The position numbers were made by a program, and so were the translations under genes. DNA of 64,000 bases from Lichenostomus cassidix. Its lineage: Eukaryota > Chordata > Aves > Passeriformes > Meliphagidae. The notes below the pieces were generated by a model. It worked only from the letters and a program-made list of their open reading frames with translations. It did no database searches and was not told where the DNA came from. Location: NCBI GenBank assembly GCA_008360975.2, contig CM039184.1:32475797-32539796 (forward strand), read 5' to 3'. This document shows, in pieces, positions 12,059 through 20,505 of the stretch (its first letter is position 1; every line of letters begins with the position of its first letter).

Positions 12059-14516
12059 GAAATCTTAAGATAGTCCCCATTTTATTACTACTTTATCTCA
12101 TGCCAAAATTTTGTCCCTTAGGTTAGGTATGTATTTAACTTGGCGCATGTTACATCAGTTTCCCTTCTGAAGCAATGTATTAATAATTGGCTTCTGCTTT
12201 GAACTTTTCCTCCATGCTAAAGAAGTCCCTTTGTTCCTTAACATCATTGGCATTTTTTTTCCCTTCTGGAAAAGACTTCAGAGAAGATGACCTTGGGGAA
12301 GGGAGAGAGAAACCTATCTCCCACAAGGTCCACAGTCATCAAGCCATCAAACGTAAACCACACTTTGTGGAAGCCAAAGAAGCTGATCCCATGACTCCAA
12401 AGATGGCCTGGCTTTTCCTCACTGTGCTTTTGTTTGGAATATCTTCCCTGCTTTAGAAAGCTAACAGGCAGAAACTGTGAAACTGCGAAACTGGAAAACT
12501 GCGATTAGTAAGCTACTGACCTCAAAGACATTTTCACGCAATGACCCAGCACAAGCAAAACAACTTTGACATGCACAGAAGCTGCCCCCTGCATTTCCTC
12601 ACTGGCAGACCTGGCAGACAATGCCACAATGATTACAATTCCACAAGTTCCTGCAGAATCATGGCGCCATTTCCCTTCTGCAACGTGTCCCCTCTACAGC
12701 TGTGTGACACAACATGAAGTAAAAAATAAAACGCAATACAAGGCAGCAGTTAATTGTAATACTTCCAAAGACATAAAATGAGGTTCCTTTCAGAAAGATA
12801 GAAAGCCTTACAGGAAATCAATCAGTGACCACCACCTTATTTAAAAATCTTAATTTTGCAATGAAGATAAACAGGCAAGGAAGTATGTTGCTCCAAATCG
12901 CAAATGAAACAAACCTCTGGTTTTCAGATTGTGAAACTCACCTGCTGAACAGATTAGAAGTAATTAAACTTTTCAGTATTCTAAAGTAATTTGCACCCCA
13001 CATTGCCCACTATTTTAATACAGTCAAATTGACCATAACATTTTTGCAGAAAACACATTTGACATTTAATTTTGTCTACCTGAAAGTCAGTTTGGAGCTA
13101 CAAAAAAACCAAACATGGATTTCAGCTGCTGGTGGGCAACTGAAGAAACATTCCCAGTATATCATACCCTTCTTGACCTTCCAGACTTACACATTTTATT
13201 CTACTGAAATCTGAGGTTTTGGATTACCATTCTTTGCCTATATAGCACAACCATGCTGCTATCCACGAAACAAAGTCAACTAGATATCATGCAGTTTGCC
13301 TTTGCAAAAATGCACTCAGCTGTAACTAAGATGAAGTTCTATCTCACCCCAAAGCATGGAGTTCAGCCAAGCCAGTACAGGGTAGCAGCAAACAAGCTGA
13401 GGTTTCCCACTGTGCTGTACTTCCCACCACTCTCCCAAAGCAGACATGGGACACACAGGGACAGGTATAGCTGGTCAATTCTGGAAGACATTCTTGCGAA
13501 GAAATCTGGTAATGGACAAGCAAATTTAATGGGACAAAATCCAGGCAGGAACATTAGAACTCTTCCCACACACGAGGTACTAGAAATGCTTTCAACACCT
13601 TGAAAGCCACAATCCTCATGAAAAAATATTAATTTTATAAGATTATAAAACAGCCACAAATATAGTATCATCTTCACTGCAAAATTAGAAACCTTGTTTT
13701 TCAATAGTCACCTAGTCTGAAATTAGCTTCACACCCATCCACAGCTCAGCACTGCCAAAGCCTCTCACAATACAGTACAAGACCTATCTTGTACAACTGT
13801 CCTAAGACCAACAGGATGGCGTTGTGGCAGTACAATCACCCAAAGCGCCTTTAACGCCTCTGCATCCCAAAAATCATTCCACAGAAGAAAAGTTATAAGC
13901 AGTATGGAAATACTCAAAGGAACAGTGAAATTACACTGAATAATGCAATACTATCAAACTCCCTACTACTTCCAAATCACGAAACTCTGATTAATGAGCT
14001 TTAAGTTTCAGTGTATGTCTGGTTGCTAATGAACTGGGAGGGGGGGGAAGGCACTGAACCATCAAAATGGCACAAAAAACAAGGTAAAGTTGGCTTACCA
14101 TTCCTTATTGCTTTAACTGTATCATTAAGTCTACCTTTTAAATAGGTATTTATTCCACTTTCCTGAAGAATCTGATACAAACTGCTGTATTATCACACAG
14201 CTGCCTGGCACAAAATCCCCTTTTCAATTACCAACGAATTGGAAAAATACTAGCCAGCAGAAGAGAGATCCTTTTTTCTGGCCTGTGATCACTCTGTTCA
14301 CTTTAAAGGAATGCATCACATTAACCCTGGTAATTAACAAGGTTATTCTCATCACATTAAAGGTTTAAGTTCCTCTATTAAGTCATTATTTGAATTTGCA
14401 CTGCTATTAAGATGATGAGACTATTTGGAATTTAATATCACATAACAAGATGTTTCTCTTTAAAGACCCTAATTTTTTTCAAGTCAAGCCATATAATTTC
14501 ATTGTCTTGTATGCTA
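12059..14516. other. AT-rich non-coding sequence with a short degenerate repeat
   Basis: No supported gene. A short degenerate tandem array of a roughly 8-9 base unit ('aaactgcg'-like) lies at 12471-12503. Overlapping open frames of 116 codons (plus, 13253-13603) and 113 codons (minus, 13363-13704) face each other but have no recognisable domain. The stretch 13960-14460 is rich in TAAT and ATTA homeodomain-type cores and reads like possible conserved non-coding sequence, which cannot be shown from one genome. Confidence 0.4.
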
Positions 14517-14593
14517 CATAGAATCATAGAATGAGTTAGGTAGGAAGGGACATGGATCATCTAGTTCCAACCCCATGCCATGGGCAGGGACAC
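14517..14593 (-). mobile_element. CR1 3'-end fragment, left arm of inverted pair
   Basis: Starts with the reverse complement of the CR1 octamer tail ('catagaatcatagaatga'). It continues with 'taggaagggacatgg', 'atcatctagttccaacccc' and 'tgccatgggcagggacac', the standard CR1 3' signature read on the minus strand. The right neighbour at 14906-14984 is the same 3' end in plus orientation. The two tails therefore point outward and form a 77-79 base inverted repeat. Confidence 0.85.
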
Positions 14594-14905
14594 AATTAGC
14601 ACATCTACTGGATTAAGAAATATATTACATACATATGAAAAGAAAAACCCAAACAAAATCGAAGTTGAAGAACTAGAAGGGGTAAGGCAGCAATGCATAC
14701 ACACAACAAAAACAGCAAATGGGCATCTGGCAGCAGCACAGCTATGGCAGCAGAAACCAGAGAGAACTACAAAAGGAGATGAGAACCAAAATTACAAGGA
14801 GGTACATACAGCTTGGGAAAACACTACCAGCAGATGTGTCAGCTCCTAGCTGGACCATTCCAGTAAGACTCCACAGACTAAACAGCAACTCCCAACGCCC
14901 ATGAT
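14594..14905. other. Unassigned spacer between two inverted CR1 tails
   Basis: A purine-rich 312-base insert, unlike the flanking CR1 ends. It may be more internal sequence of one of the two CR1 copies or host DNA trapped between two insertions. An 89-codon plus-strand frame runs from the left CR1 arm across most of it; it has no recognised domain and no independent support as a gene. Confidence 0.4.
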
Positions 14906-14984
14906 GTCCCTGACCATGGCAGGGGGATTGAAACTAGATGATCCATAAGATCCTTTCCAACACAAATCATTCTATGATTCTATG
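14906..14984 (+). mobile_element. CR1 3'-end fragment, right arm of inverted pair
   Basis: Reads 'gtccctgaccatggcagg', then a CR1 'ttgaaactagatgatcc' block, 'atcctttccaacac' and finishes with the octamer tail 'tcattctatgattctatg'. This is a plus-oriented CR1 3' end. Its last 18 bases (14967-14984) are the exact reverse complement of 14517-14534. Confidence 0.85.
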
Positions 14985-17390
14985 CCCTTTACACTGCAAG
15001 TGCAGCAATGCATATTTGGGGAATTTTGCTCTTAGATCATACCTGAGGTTTCCCAGGACTGTCTAGCCAATGAAGTCTTCTAAATATCTATTAAATGCTT
15101 TAATTTTTGCACATAGGTATTCCTAGTTCATGAACTTGTTTCCCCTGAAAGAGAAAAGCCAGTTGTCTAAGTCAGACAGTTATTCTGAGAATATTTAAAA
15201 TTGCAGCAGCCACATATCAACATACCATATCAAATATAAAAACACAGATGATCGTTTATCTCATTATCCATGCTGACATCATATTAGTTGATGTGCACTG
15301 TTGTTAAACATATAGAAAATCAGAGTATGGAAAAATTAGTCAAAATTACTTAGAGATTTGATTATACAGGTTTCAGTGGCAGCATAGCTCACACCAGGGA
15401 ATTCAAGCACCTTCAATGCAAATATCTAGTGATGTCCAATTAACACCAAAGGTTTTGTAAAGAAGTTTTTTTGCACAGAATTCAGTCCCTGTGAAATAAT
15501 TATAACAGTAGTATCCTTTAAATGTCAGAAAAGATAAAAGAACTTTCTATCATAACATGAGTATTATCACAGCGCTGACTGGGTCAAACACTGAAAAGAA
15601 ACAAGTTCATAGAGTTAAGGTCAAGGTCAGCTGTCAGTCTACAGGAGAGTTGTGAGCACTGCTAGTTTGTCCCACCCATGCTCCTTAAAAGCATGTCTTC
15701 ATTTAGCTGTGCATTTTTCAAAACTTCATTTTTTGTAGTTTAAAACCCATTGCTAAATGTTGTCACAAGTGCTTAGCAGTGTGTGACAAACGTTAAACTC
15801 TTCCCATAAAGAGTGTCAAGAGCGCTGTGAAATATTTGGAATAAAGACACTGTAAGTCTTATCAGCATAACAACTCCCTCGGGAATTATCAATTTGCAAA
15901 TCTCTCAACCCCCTAATAGGGTTTAAAATGTTGTTAAAAATATAGCAGGGTTGGGAACCCGCCCTCACTCAGGGTACCCATAAATGAGCCATATATTGCC
16001 CTTTTTTTTTTTATGCAGTCTAATGCAAGCAACTGTTCTTCAGCAGAATGAAGTCTAAAGTATACACATGAGATTAATAGAGGACATAATGGAGGGCAAT
16101 ATTTAACCACCATGACAGCTTTATGTAAGTTTGGATGAGACTTTTGGTCAATAACATTAGACAGCAGCAGAGTTTTTTACCATTACTAGGAATCACCATC
16201 ACTGTCTCCAAACATACTCCTCCTGTACATGGGTTGAACATTGCGGAATTCATCTGGATGATCACAGGTTATCCACTTTATCCACATCTTTGTTAGTTAA
16301 CACATTCTAGTTTTCCTTCTCAAATTGTGGTTTTCCTATTGAAACCAATAACCCTTGAACAACAAACGTGAGTTTTGTTGCCATTAGTCAGTTTCCTTCC
16401 TCCCTCTAACACCAGATAAACATAGCATCTTCTCATCCCCCACACCCAACAGAATCAGGGACAGAACCCCAAACAGAAGTGTTTGTTTTTCAACATGAGA
16501 TATAAAGAGCTTAAATTACCCATTTTTTTTTACTTTTCTTTTTGGTTTTTTTTTTTTTTTTTAACAAACATTGAAAATAACTAGGGTGGCTTTGGCATTG
16601 CTTTAATCAGTTTAAACTTGGAGACAGGAACTCTAATTAAAATCAGGAACTTTAGCTGTAAGAAAGAGCTAATTAGCTCCCAACTTTTTAATGAACTACT
16701 GTGGTGGAGTACATATTAGCTGCTCAGTATTAAAAAGGAAATGCTCTGCAAGACAAGCTCATTCTCTCAGGTAGTACATCATTTGTCTATTTCATTCAAT
16801 CCATGCACTCTCAGAGGGATTTAAGAAAACACACAACAATAACTATCAGACTTACACATCTCCATGCACACTAACATTAACGAACTTCCCATCATTTCGA
16901 ACAGAGAAGGAGAAATACAAGGCAGTTCATTACCTTTCCCCTAGACAATAAAGACAATTTAAAACGCATTAAAGAATAAGGTTGTGTTTCCTTCTTTTCA
17001 ATTTGTTCCTGGCCACAACTTGCAAATACAAGAAAGAAGACGACGGGGAAGAAGTGAGAGAAGGCATCTGATGCTTGTGCTCCCAAGAAGTCTGAACAAA
17101 ATATATGGGATAGAGGAAAAGTGGTAATTGCCAGGTAAAGGGGAACGTTGTCCAGATAGTCTCAGCAAGATATGCTGGCAGCAGTGGGAACCTGAACAAC
17201 TTCGTTCACATTGCCACAGCTTTTAGTGTCTCGTTTTGTCGGGGCTGGTATTTCTATTCACCTTCTCTCACACAGAGCGTCAACTAAAAAAGAAATTACT
17301 TAAAACATGACTACAAACAAAGGCCAAGTTCACCTGCGTTCCCACGCCAGGGTCTCCTATCCTGGGTTCCCTCTTGCCGCGACATGCCAC
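14985..17390. other. AT-rich non-coding sequence next to CpG island
   Basis: No supported gene. A long T-rich tract lies at 16524-16562. The sequence becomes gradually less AT-rich toward 17.2 kb, as expected at the shore of a CpG island. On the gene model proposed here it would be first-intron sequence of the minus-strand gene. Confidence 0.45.
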
Positions 17391-17651
17391 ACTTAACTCA
17401 GAAAGCCCCGAGCATTCAAGCAGCCCTGACGGAGGTGTTGGGCGAAGGAGGGTGTGACACAGTCCCCGAGGGAGCGGGCTAGCCGGGGTCGCTGCTGCCC
17501 AGGCACGGCCCTCGGGAGCTGCCGGCACCCTGTGGCCGTGCCGCACCGGGACCGCCGAGGGACAGCGGCAGCAGCACCGGCCCGCGCCGTGCCCGCTGCG
17601 CTTCTCCCCGCGACAGCCCCGGAGCAACACCACCGCAGAAAACACCAACCA

Positions 17652-17690
17652 CCCCAACAACCCAACCCAACCCGCACTCCTCCCCACCCC
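17652..17690 (-). other. G-quadruplex-forming tract in proposed intron 1
   Basis: The plus strand shows C-runs at 17652-17655, 17661-17663, 17666-17668 and 17671-17673 with loops of 5, 2 and 2 bases, followed by further C4 runs at 17682-17685 and 17687-17690. On the minus strand this gives a canonical G3+N1-7 pattern with GGGTTGGGTT character. It lies about 110 bases inside the proposed intron, on the sense strand of that gene. A 14-base poly-A tract follows on the plus strand at 17691-17704. Confidence 0.6.
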
Positions 17691-17784
17691 AAAAAAAAAA
17701 AAAATTTAAGAAGGCAGCACCCGTACCCGCCGGGACCCCGCAGGTGCCGAGCCGCCACCGCGGCGCCGCCCCCCGCGCACTCAC

Positions 17785-17941
17785 CAGCGGCGGTGGGTCC
17801 GGGGTGGCTCGGGGAGCTGGGGGAGCTCAGGGAGCCGGGTGCCGGGGCGGCGGGTCCGGCCGCGCCCCCCGCCCCATCCCGCGCCCGCCCGGCGCGGCCC
17901 CGCCGCCGCCACGCCTCCCTCGCGCCCCGCCCGCGCCCCAT
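17785..17941 (-). other. Candidate first exon of a minus-strand gene (identity unknown)
   Basis: On the minus strand the sequence reads ...CCGCTG then GTGAGTGCG, a near-ideal splice donor. The exon would end at 17785 and the intron begin at 17784. Two start choices exist. An ATG at 17941-17939 has G at -3 and +4 and stays open for 52 codons to the donor, leaving phase 1; the product is a Gly/Arg/Ala/Pro/Ser-rich low-complexity N-terminus. An ATG at 17877-17875 in another frame stops after 16 codons inside the exon. Because the CRE sits directly over the first ATG, transcription may start downstream of it, making the exon mostly 5' untranslated sequence. I do not recognise the gene. The 5' end of the exon cannot be fixed; only the donor is well supported. 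Confidence 0.4.
17865..17890 (-). other. G-quadruplex-forming tract in proposed exon 1
   Basis: C-runs of 6, 4, 3, 3 and 3 at 17865-17870, 17872-17875, 17878-17880, 17884-17886 and 17888-17890 are separated by loops of 1 to 3 bases. The minus strand therefore has a compact canonical G-quadruplex motif. It would fall within the first exon or at the transcription start. Confidence 0.65.
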
Positions 17942-17948
17942 GACGTCA
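17941..17948. promoter_or_regulatory. Full palindromic CRE (TGACGTCA)
   Basis: An exact eight-base cAMP-response element lies in the CpG island, 156 bases upstream of the minus-strand splice donor. This is the canonical binding site of the CREB/ATF family. Its CpG makes binding methylation-sensitive. Location in a CpG island close to a first exon is typical of functional CREs, but occupancy is inferred and not seen. Confidence 0.75.
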
Positions 17949-18055
17949 CCCCGCGCGGGCCCCGCCCAGCCGCGCGGACAGCGCGCGGGCAGCGCGGGCA
18001 GAGCGCGCCCCCGGCCCCGGTCCGGCCGCGCGCCCCCGTGGTTAGCGCATGGCGC

Positions 18056-18106
18056 GGAGCTGCCGTGCCCGCGGAGCTGCCGTGCCCGCGGAGCTGCCGT
18101 GCCCGC
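18056..18106. repeat. Three-copy 17-bp GC-rich tandem repeat
   Basis: The unit 'ggagctgccgtgcccgc' occurs three times without a mismatch at 18056-18072, 18073-18089 and 18090-18106. A fourth, partial and diverged copy starts at 18107. It lies in the upstream half of the CpG island, away from the splice donor. Perfect identity suggests recent expansion and likely length polymorphism. Confidence 0.9.
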
Positions 18107-18252
18107 GGACCCTGCCGCGCACGGGATTCGCCCCCTCCCGCCACTCCTCTGCCCGGCGTGCCGCGCTTCCCGTGAAACAGCCTTAACCATCACTTTGCTG
18201 CGAGTGTGGACATGTTGCGTGGAATCCCCCGGCGAGGGGAGACACGGGGCTT

Positions 18253-18260
18253 ATTTGCAT
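18253..18260 (+). promoter_or_regulatory. Octamer motif (ATTTGCAT)
   Basis: An exact POU-family octamer sits at the edge of the CpG island, immediately followed by a forkhead-like 'tgtttat'. It lies about 310 bases upstream of the CRE relative to minus-strand transcription. Function is inferred from motif identity and position only. Confidence 0.35.
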
Positions 18261-18359
18261 GTTTATGTCTCTCCGCGTTAAAAACCGGGGTGGTGTCCCG
18301 GCTTCTGCCCTTCCCTTCGGAGAGCTGTGCGGAAATGGCATCGCTCAGCCTTTAGCTCA

Positions 18360-19788
18360 GCACGGAGAATGGGGCGGGGGACGGCAGGGGGCACAGGACA
18401 ACGTGTATCGCCATTGCTTAGAATCCACGGTGTGCCATGATTCTCGAGTTCACCTTTGAAAATAAGTCGAAGTTTGAGCGGCTTAGACAGCTTAACAAAC
18501 TAACGTCCTGAGGCAGCAGTCCAGAGTGCGATTGTCAATATAAAACAAAATGAAGCATCCAGCTTACACCAAATTTCCACGACACATCTGCTATTCACCT
18601 ATCTTGATACGGGCTTCATCACCAGAATATCATTGCAGGTTGATTTAAATAATGCGTCTATGTCTTAAGAGACAGAAAGAGAGCAGAAAGAAGACATACA
18701 GGGTTTTTGGGTTTTCTGGGTTTTGGGTTTTTTTGCTAGTTGTGCTCAATTGACATATCTAGAAATTAAAGAGAACATCAGTCTGAGCTGCAGTGTGGAA
18801 GGAGTGGTAATGCAAGCCTCAGGCTCCTCCAAACAGGTCCACTGTAAAGATTGAAAACCATCAAATCTTTCCATAAGGGCAAGTCTGTAAGCAAGCACCA
18901 CCTTCATCATGATCAAAACCTTAAGCAGATACCTCTGAATCATGGCACTCACTCAAGCAGATTAAATTCTTTTTTCTCATATTTTTCTGGGTTATGGTGT
19001 ATGACCTGAAGATCAAAACGTGAGAGGTTTTCTAAAGTTATATCTGCTTGTTATGTATTTCTTCTCTTTTTCTGATAAATAATTAACAGGAAATAAGGCT
19101 GCTCAAAATTCTCACCTTCTGGCACTAGTTTAAAAATTCTCTTAATTCTAAGCTATACACAGGTACATTCACTCATTGTTGCAATTTTTATCTTGCCTTA
19201 TTCATCTTTTTTTTTTTTTCTTATTGAGACTTCACCTATTCGGGCTTCTAACAGCAATTTCTATACCCTGAGAATGAAATTGCAAATGGAGCTACATCAG
19301 CCTCAATTATTGCTGCTTTGCCTTAACAATTTCAATTCACTTTTACAACTGCTTACTACATCAAAATACATCCCTTCCTCCCTTCCAAAGAAATTATTTG
19401 GGTGTTAAGTTGTTAACTGTTATCTGCAGAATGATTTTTTGTGAACTGTCTCGGTAAGAACACACATTCAGGAATGAAGACTCTCCTTCCACAAAAGTCT
19501 TCCACCCACCTGGGATCCTGAAGTCCCAGGCAGGGGCAGTAGTATGAAGCTTTTGCTCATTGCTCTGTGTAAGTGGACTACTCACCAGGGTCTAGTAAAG
19601 GCTATTGATCTCATGAGTTCAGTGCTATGGAACACAAAATTAAAAAGAAAAAACACCTCAGACTTTCACAGATGATTGACACTGAGTGAATAACGAGGCT
19701 GCTACCAGCAAAAACCAAGGGGCAGGCTGATATTTGAACAGTAATGTCTAACTGGAATAAAGATGTGCACTAAAGAGAAGAAGCACAA
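18360..19788. other. Non-coding flank of CpG island
   Basis: GC content falls quickly after 18.35 kb. A G/T-rich tract at 18701-18727 has four GGG runs with loops of 5, 6 and 4 bases on the plus strand, fitting a canonical G-quadruplex and resembling degenerate telomere-type repeats. A T-run lies at 19208-19220. No gene is supported. Confidence 0.5.
18701..18727 (+). repeat. Short GGGTTTT-like array / G-quadruplex motif
   Basis: GGG runs at 18701-18703, 18709-18711, 18718-18720 and 18725-18727 are separated by T-rich loops. The array is too short and irregular to be a true interstitial telomere, whose vertebrate unit is TTAGGG. Confidence 0.6.
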
Positions 19789-20505
19789 TAGGCAATTAAT
19801 TCAGATAAGTTAATACAAAAAGAGGAGCTCAGTTTGCCATTGCAGAGCAATTTTTTGCACAGTGAATGCCTCAGGAGAGCAGAGCATCAGTCTGTCGGCA
19901 GGAAAGGTGAGTTACAATTGCTGCTACTGTATCAGTTACCACCAGTAGAAATACTGGTTTACAGTGAGCTGCAGGTTTCTCTAGCAAAATTTTTAGATTC
20001 CTTCCTCAAGCACATTAACACCACTGTAACTACAGCTCCTGTGATCCCATATGACTTACACAACCAAGAACCACACACCAGAGTAGTTTATTATGACCAA
20101 ACGTGTCTGAGTTCTTTGCTTACCATACCTGGAATTTTTTCTTTGGACATCAATATTCAATCTATTTGCAGCCAGTATATTTAGATTTTTTTGCAAGATA
20201 TTAAAGTTGAGGAAGAACTTCTTGTGCTGAACAAGAAGCTTCTTGTGCTGAAGAAGCAGGCTTATGAGTTCAGAAGCATAGAATTTAAATACAGGAGTAA
20301 ACTTTTCTCATTTAATCCTTTCAGATGTCAAAAATTATTAGTGTATTTACAAACCTTTCTATGTGAACAACAAACATCTACAGCTACATGTCACAAAAAT
20401 TCTTTGTCAAATTCTTGGTTTAAAAACAAATACATAAAACTACGTTCAGCATGGAGGACATGGCAAGAAAAAGAGAAGAAAGAACGAATCATGGTATGCA
20501 CATAA
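19789..20505 (+). other. Long open frame broken by one stop (unrecognised)
   Basis: One reading frame stays open from 19789 to 20502 except for a single TAG at 20182-20184, giving 130 codons, a stop, then 106 codons before TAA. Codons after the TAG encode a short charged segment with the pattern LLVLNKK-LLVLKK, produced by an imperfect 21-base duplication (about 20213-20253), which is exactly one heptad. A consensus donor GTGAGT at 19907-19912 lies inside the frame. There is no good ATG near the start and no domain I recognise. It could be a decayed gene, a non-coding RNA exon with the donor at 19907, or a chance opening in AT-rich DNA. I would not call it a functional gene. Confidence 0.2.
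20213..20253 (+). repeat. Imperfect 21-bp tandem duplication
   Basis: Two adjacent copies of an 'agcttcttgtgctgaag'-like unit differ at a few positions. The period is 21 bases, so the open frame is preserved across it. Confidence 0.7.

Larger units (their letters stand above)
17400..18350. promoter_or_regulatory. CpG island promoter
   Basis: About 950 bases are strongly GC-rich with dense CpG dinucleotides, in sharp contrast to AT-rich, CpG-poor DNA on both sides. The core runs from about 17460 to 18180. It contains a full CRE, several GC boxes on either strand ('gggcgg' and 'ccgccc' types), G-quadruplex runs, a 17-bp tandem repeat and a minus-strand splice donor. No convincing TATA box is visible. 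The features point to a housekeeping-type or broad promoter firing at least on the minus strand; bidirectional activity is possible but not shown. The 275- and 266-codon frames through it are a by-product of few stop codons in GC-rich DNA. Confidence 0.85.

Noticed and set aside
14517..14984. A DNA transposon (MITE) with terminal inverted repeats
   Set aside because: The inverted repeats are recognisable CR1 3' ends including octamer tails, and no target-site duplication is visible. CR1 copies in inverted arrangement explain it.
17393..18281. Open frames of 275, 266 and 143 codons through the CpG island on both strands
   Set aside because: Stop codons are rare in GC-rich DNA, so overlapping frames stay open on both strands. 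The translations are low-complexity Arg/Pro/Ala/Gly with no domain. Only the part ending at the 17785 donor is kept, and only as a candidate exon.
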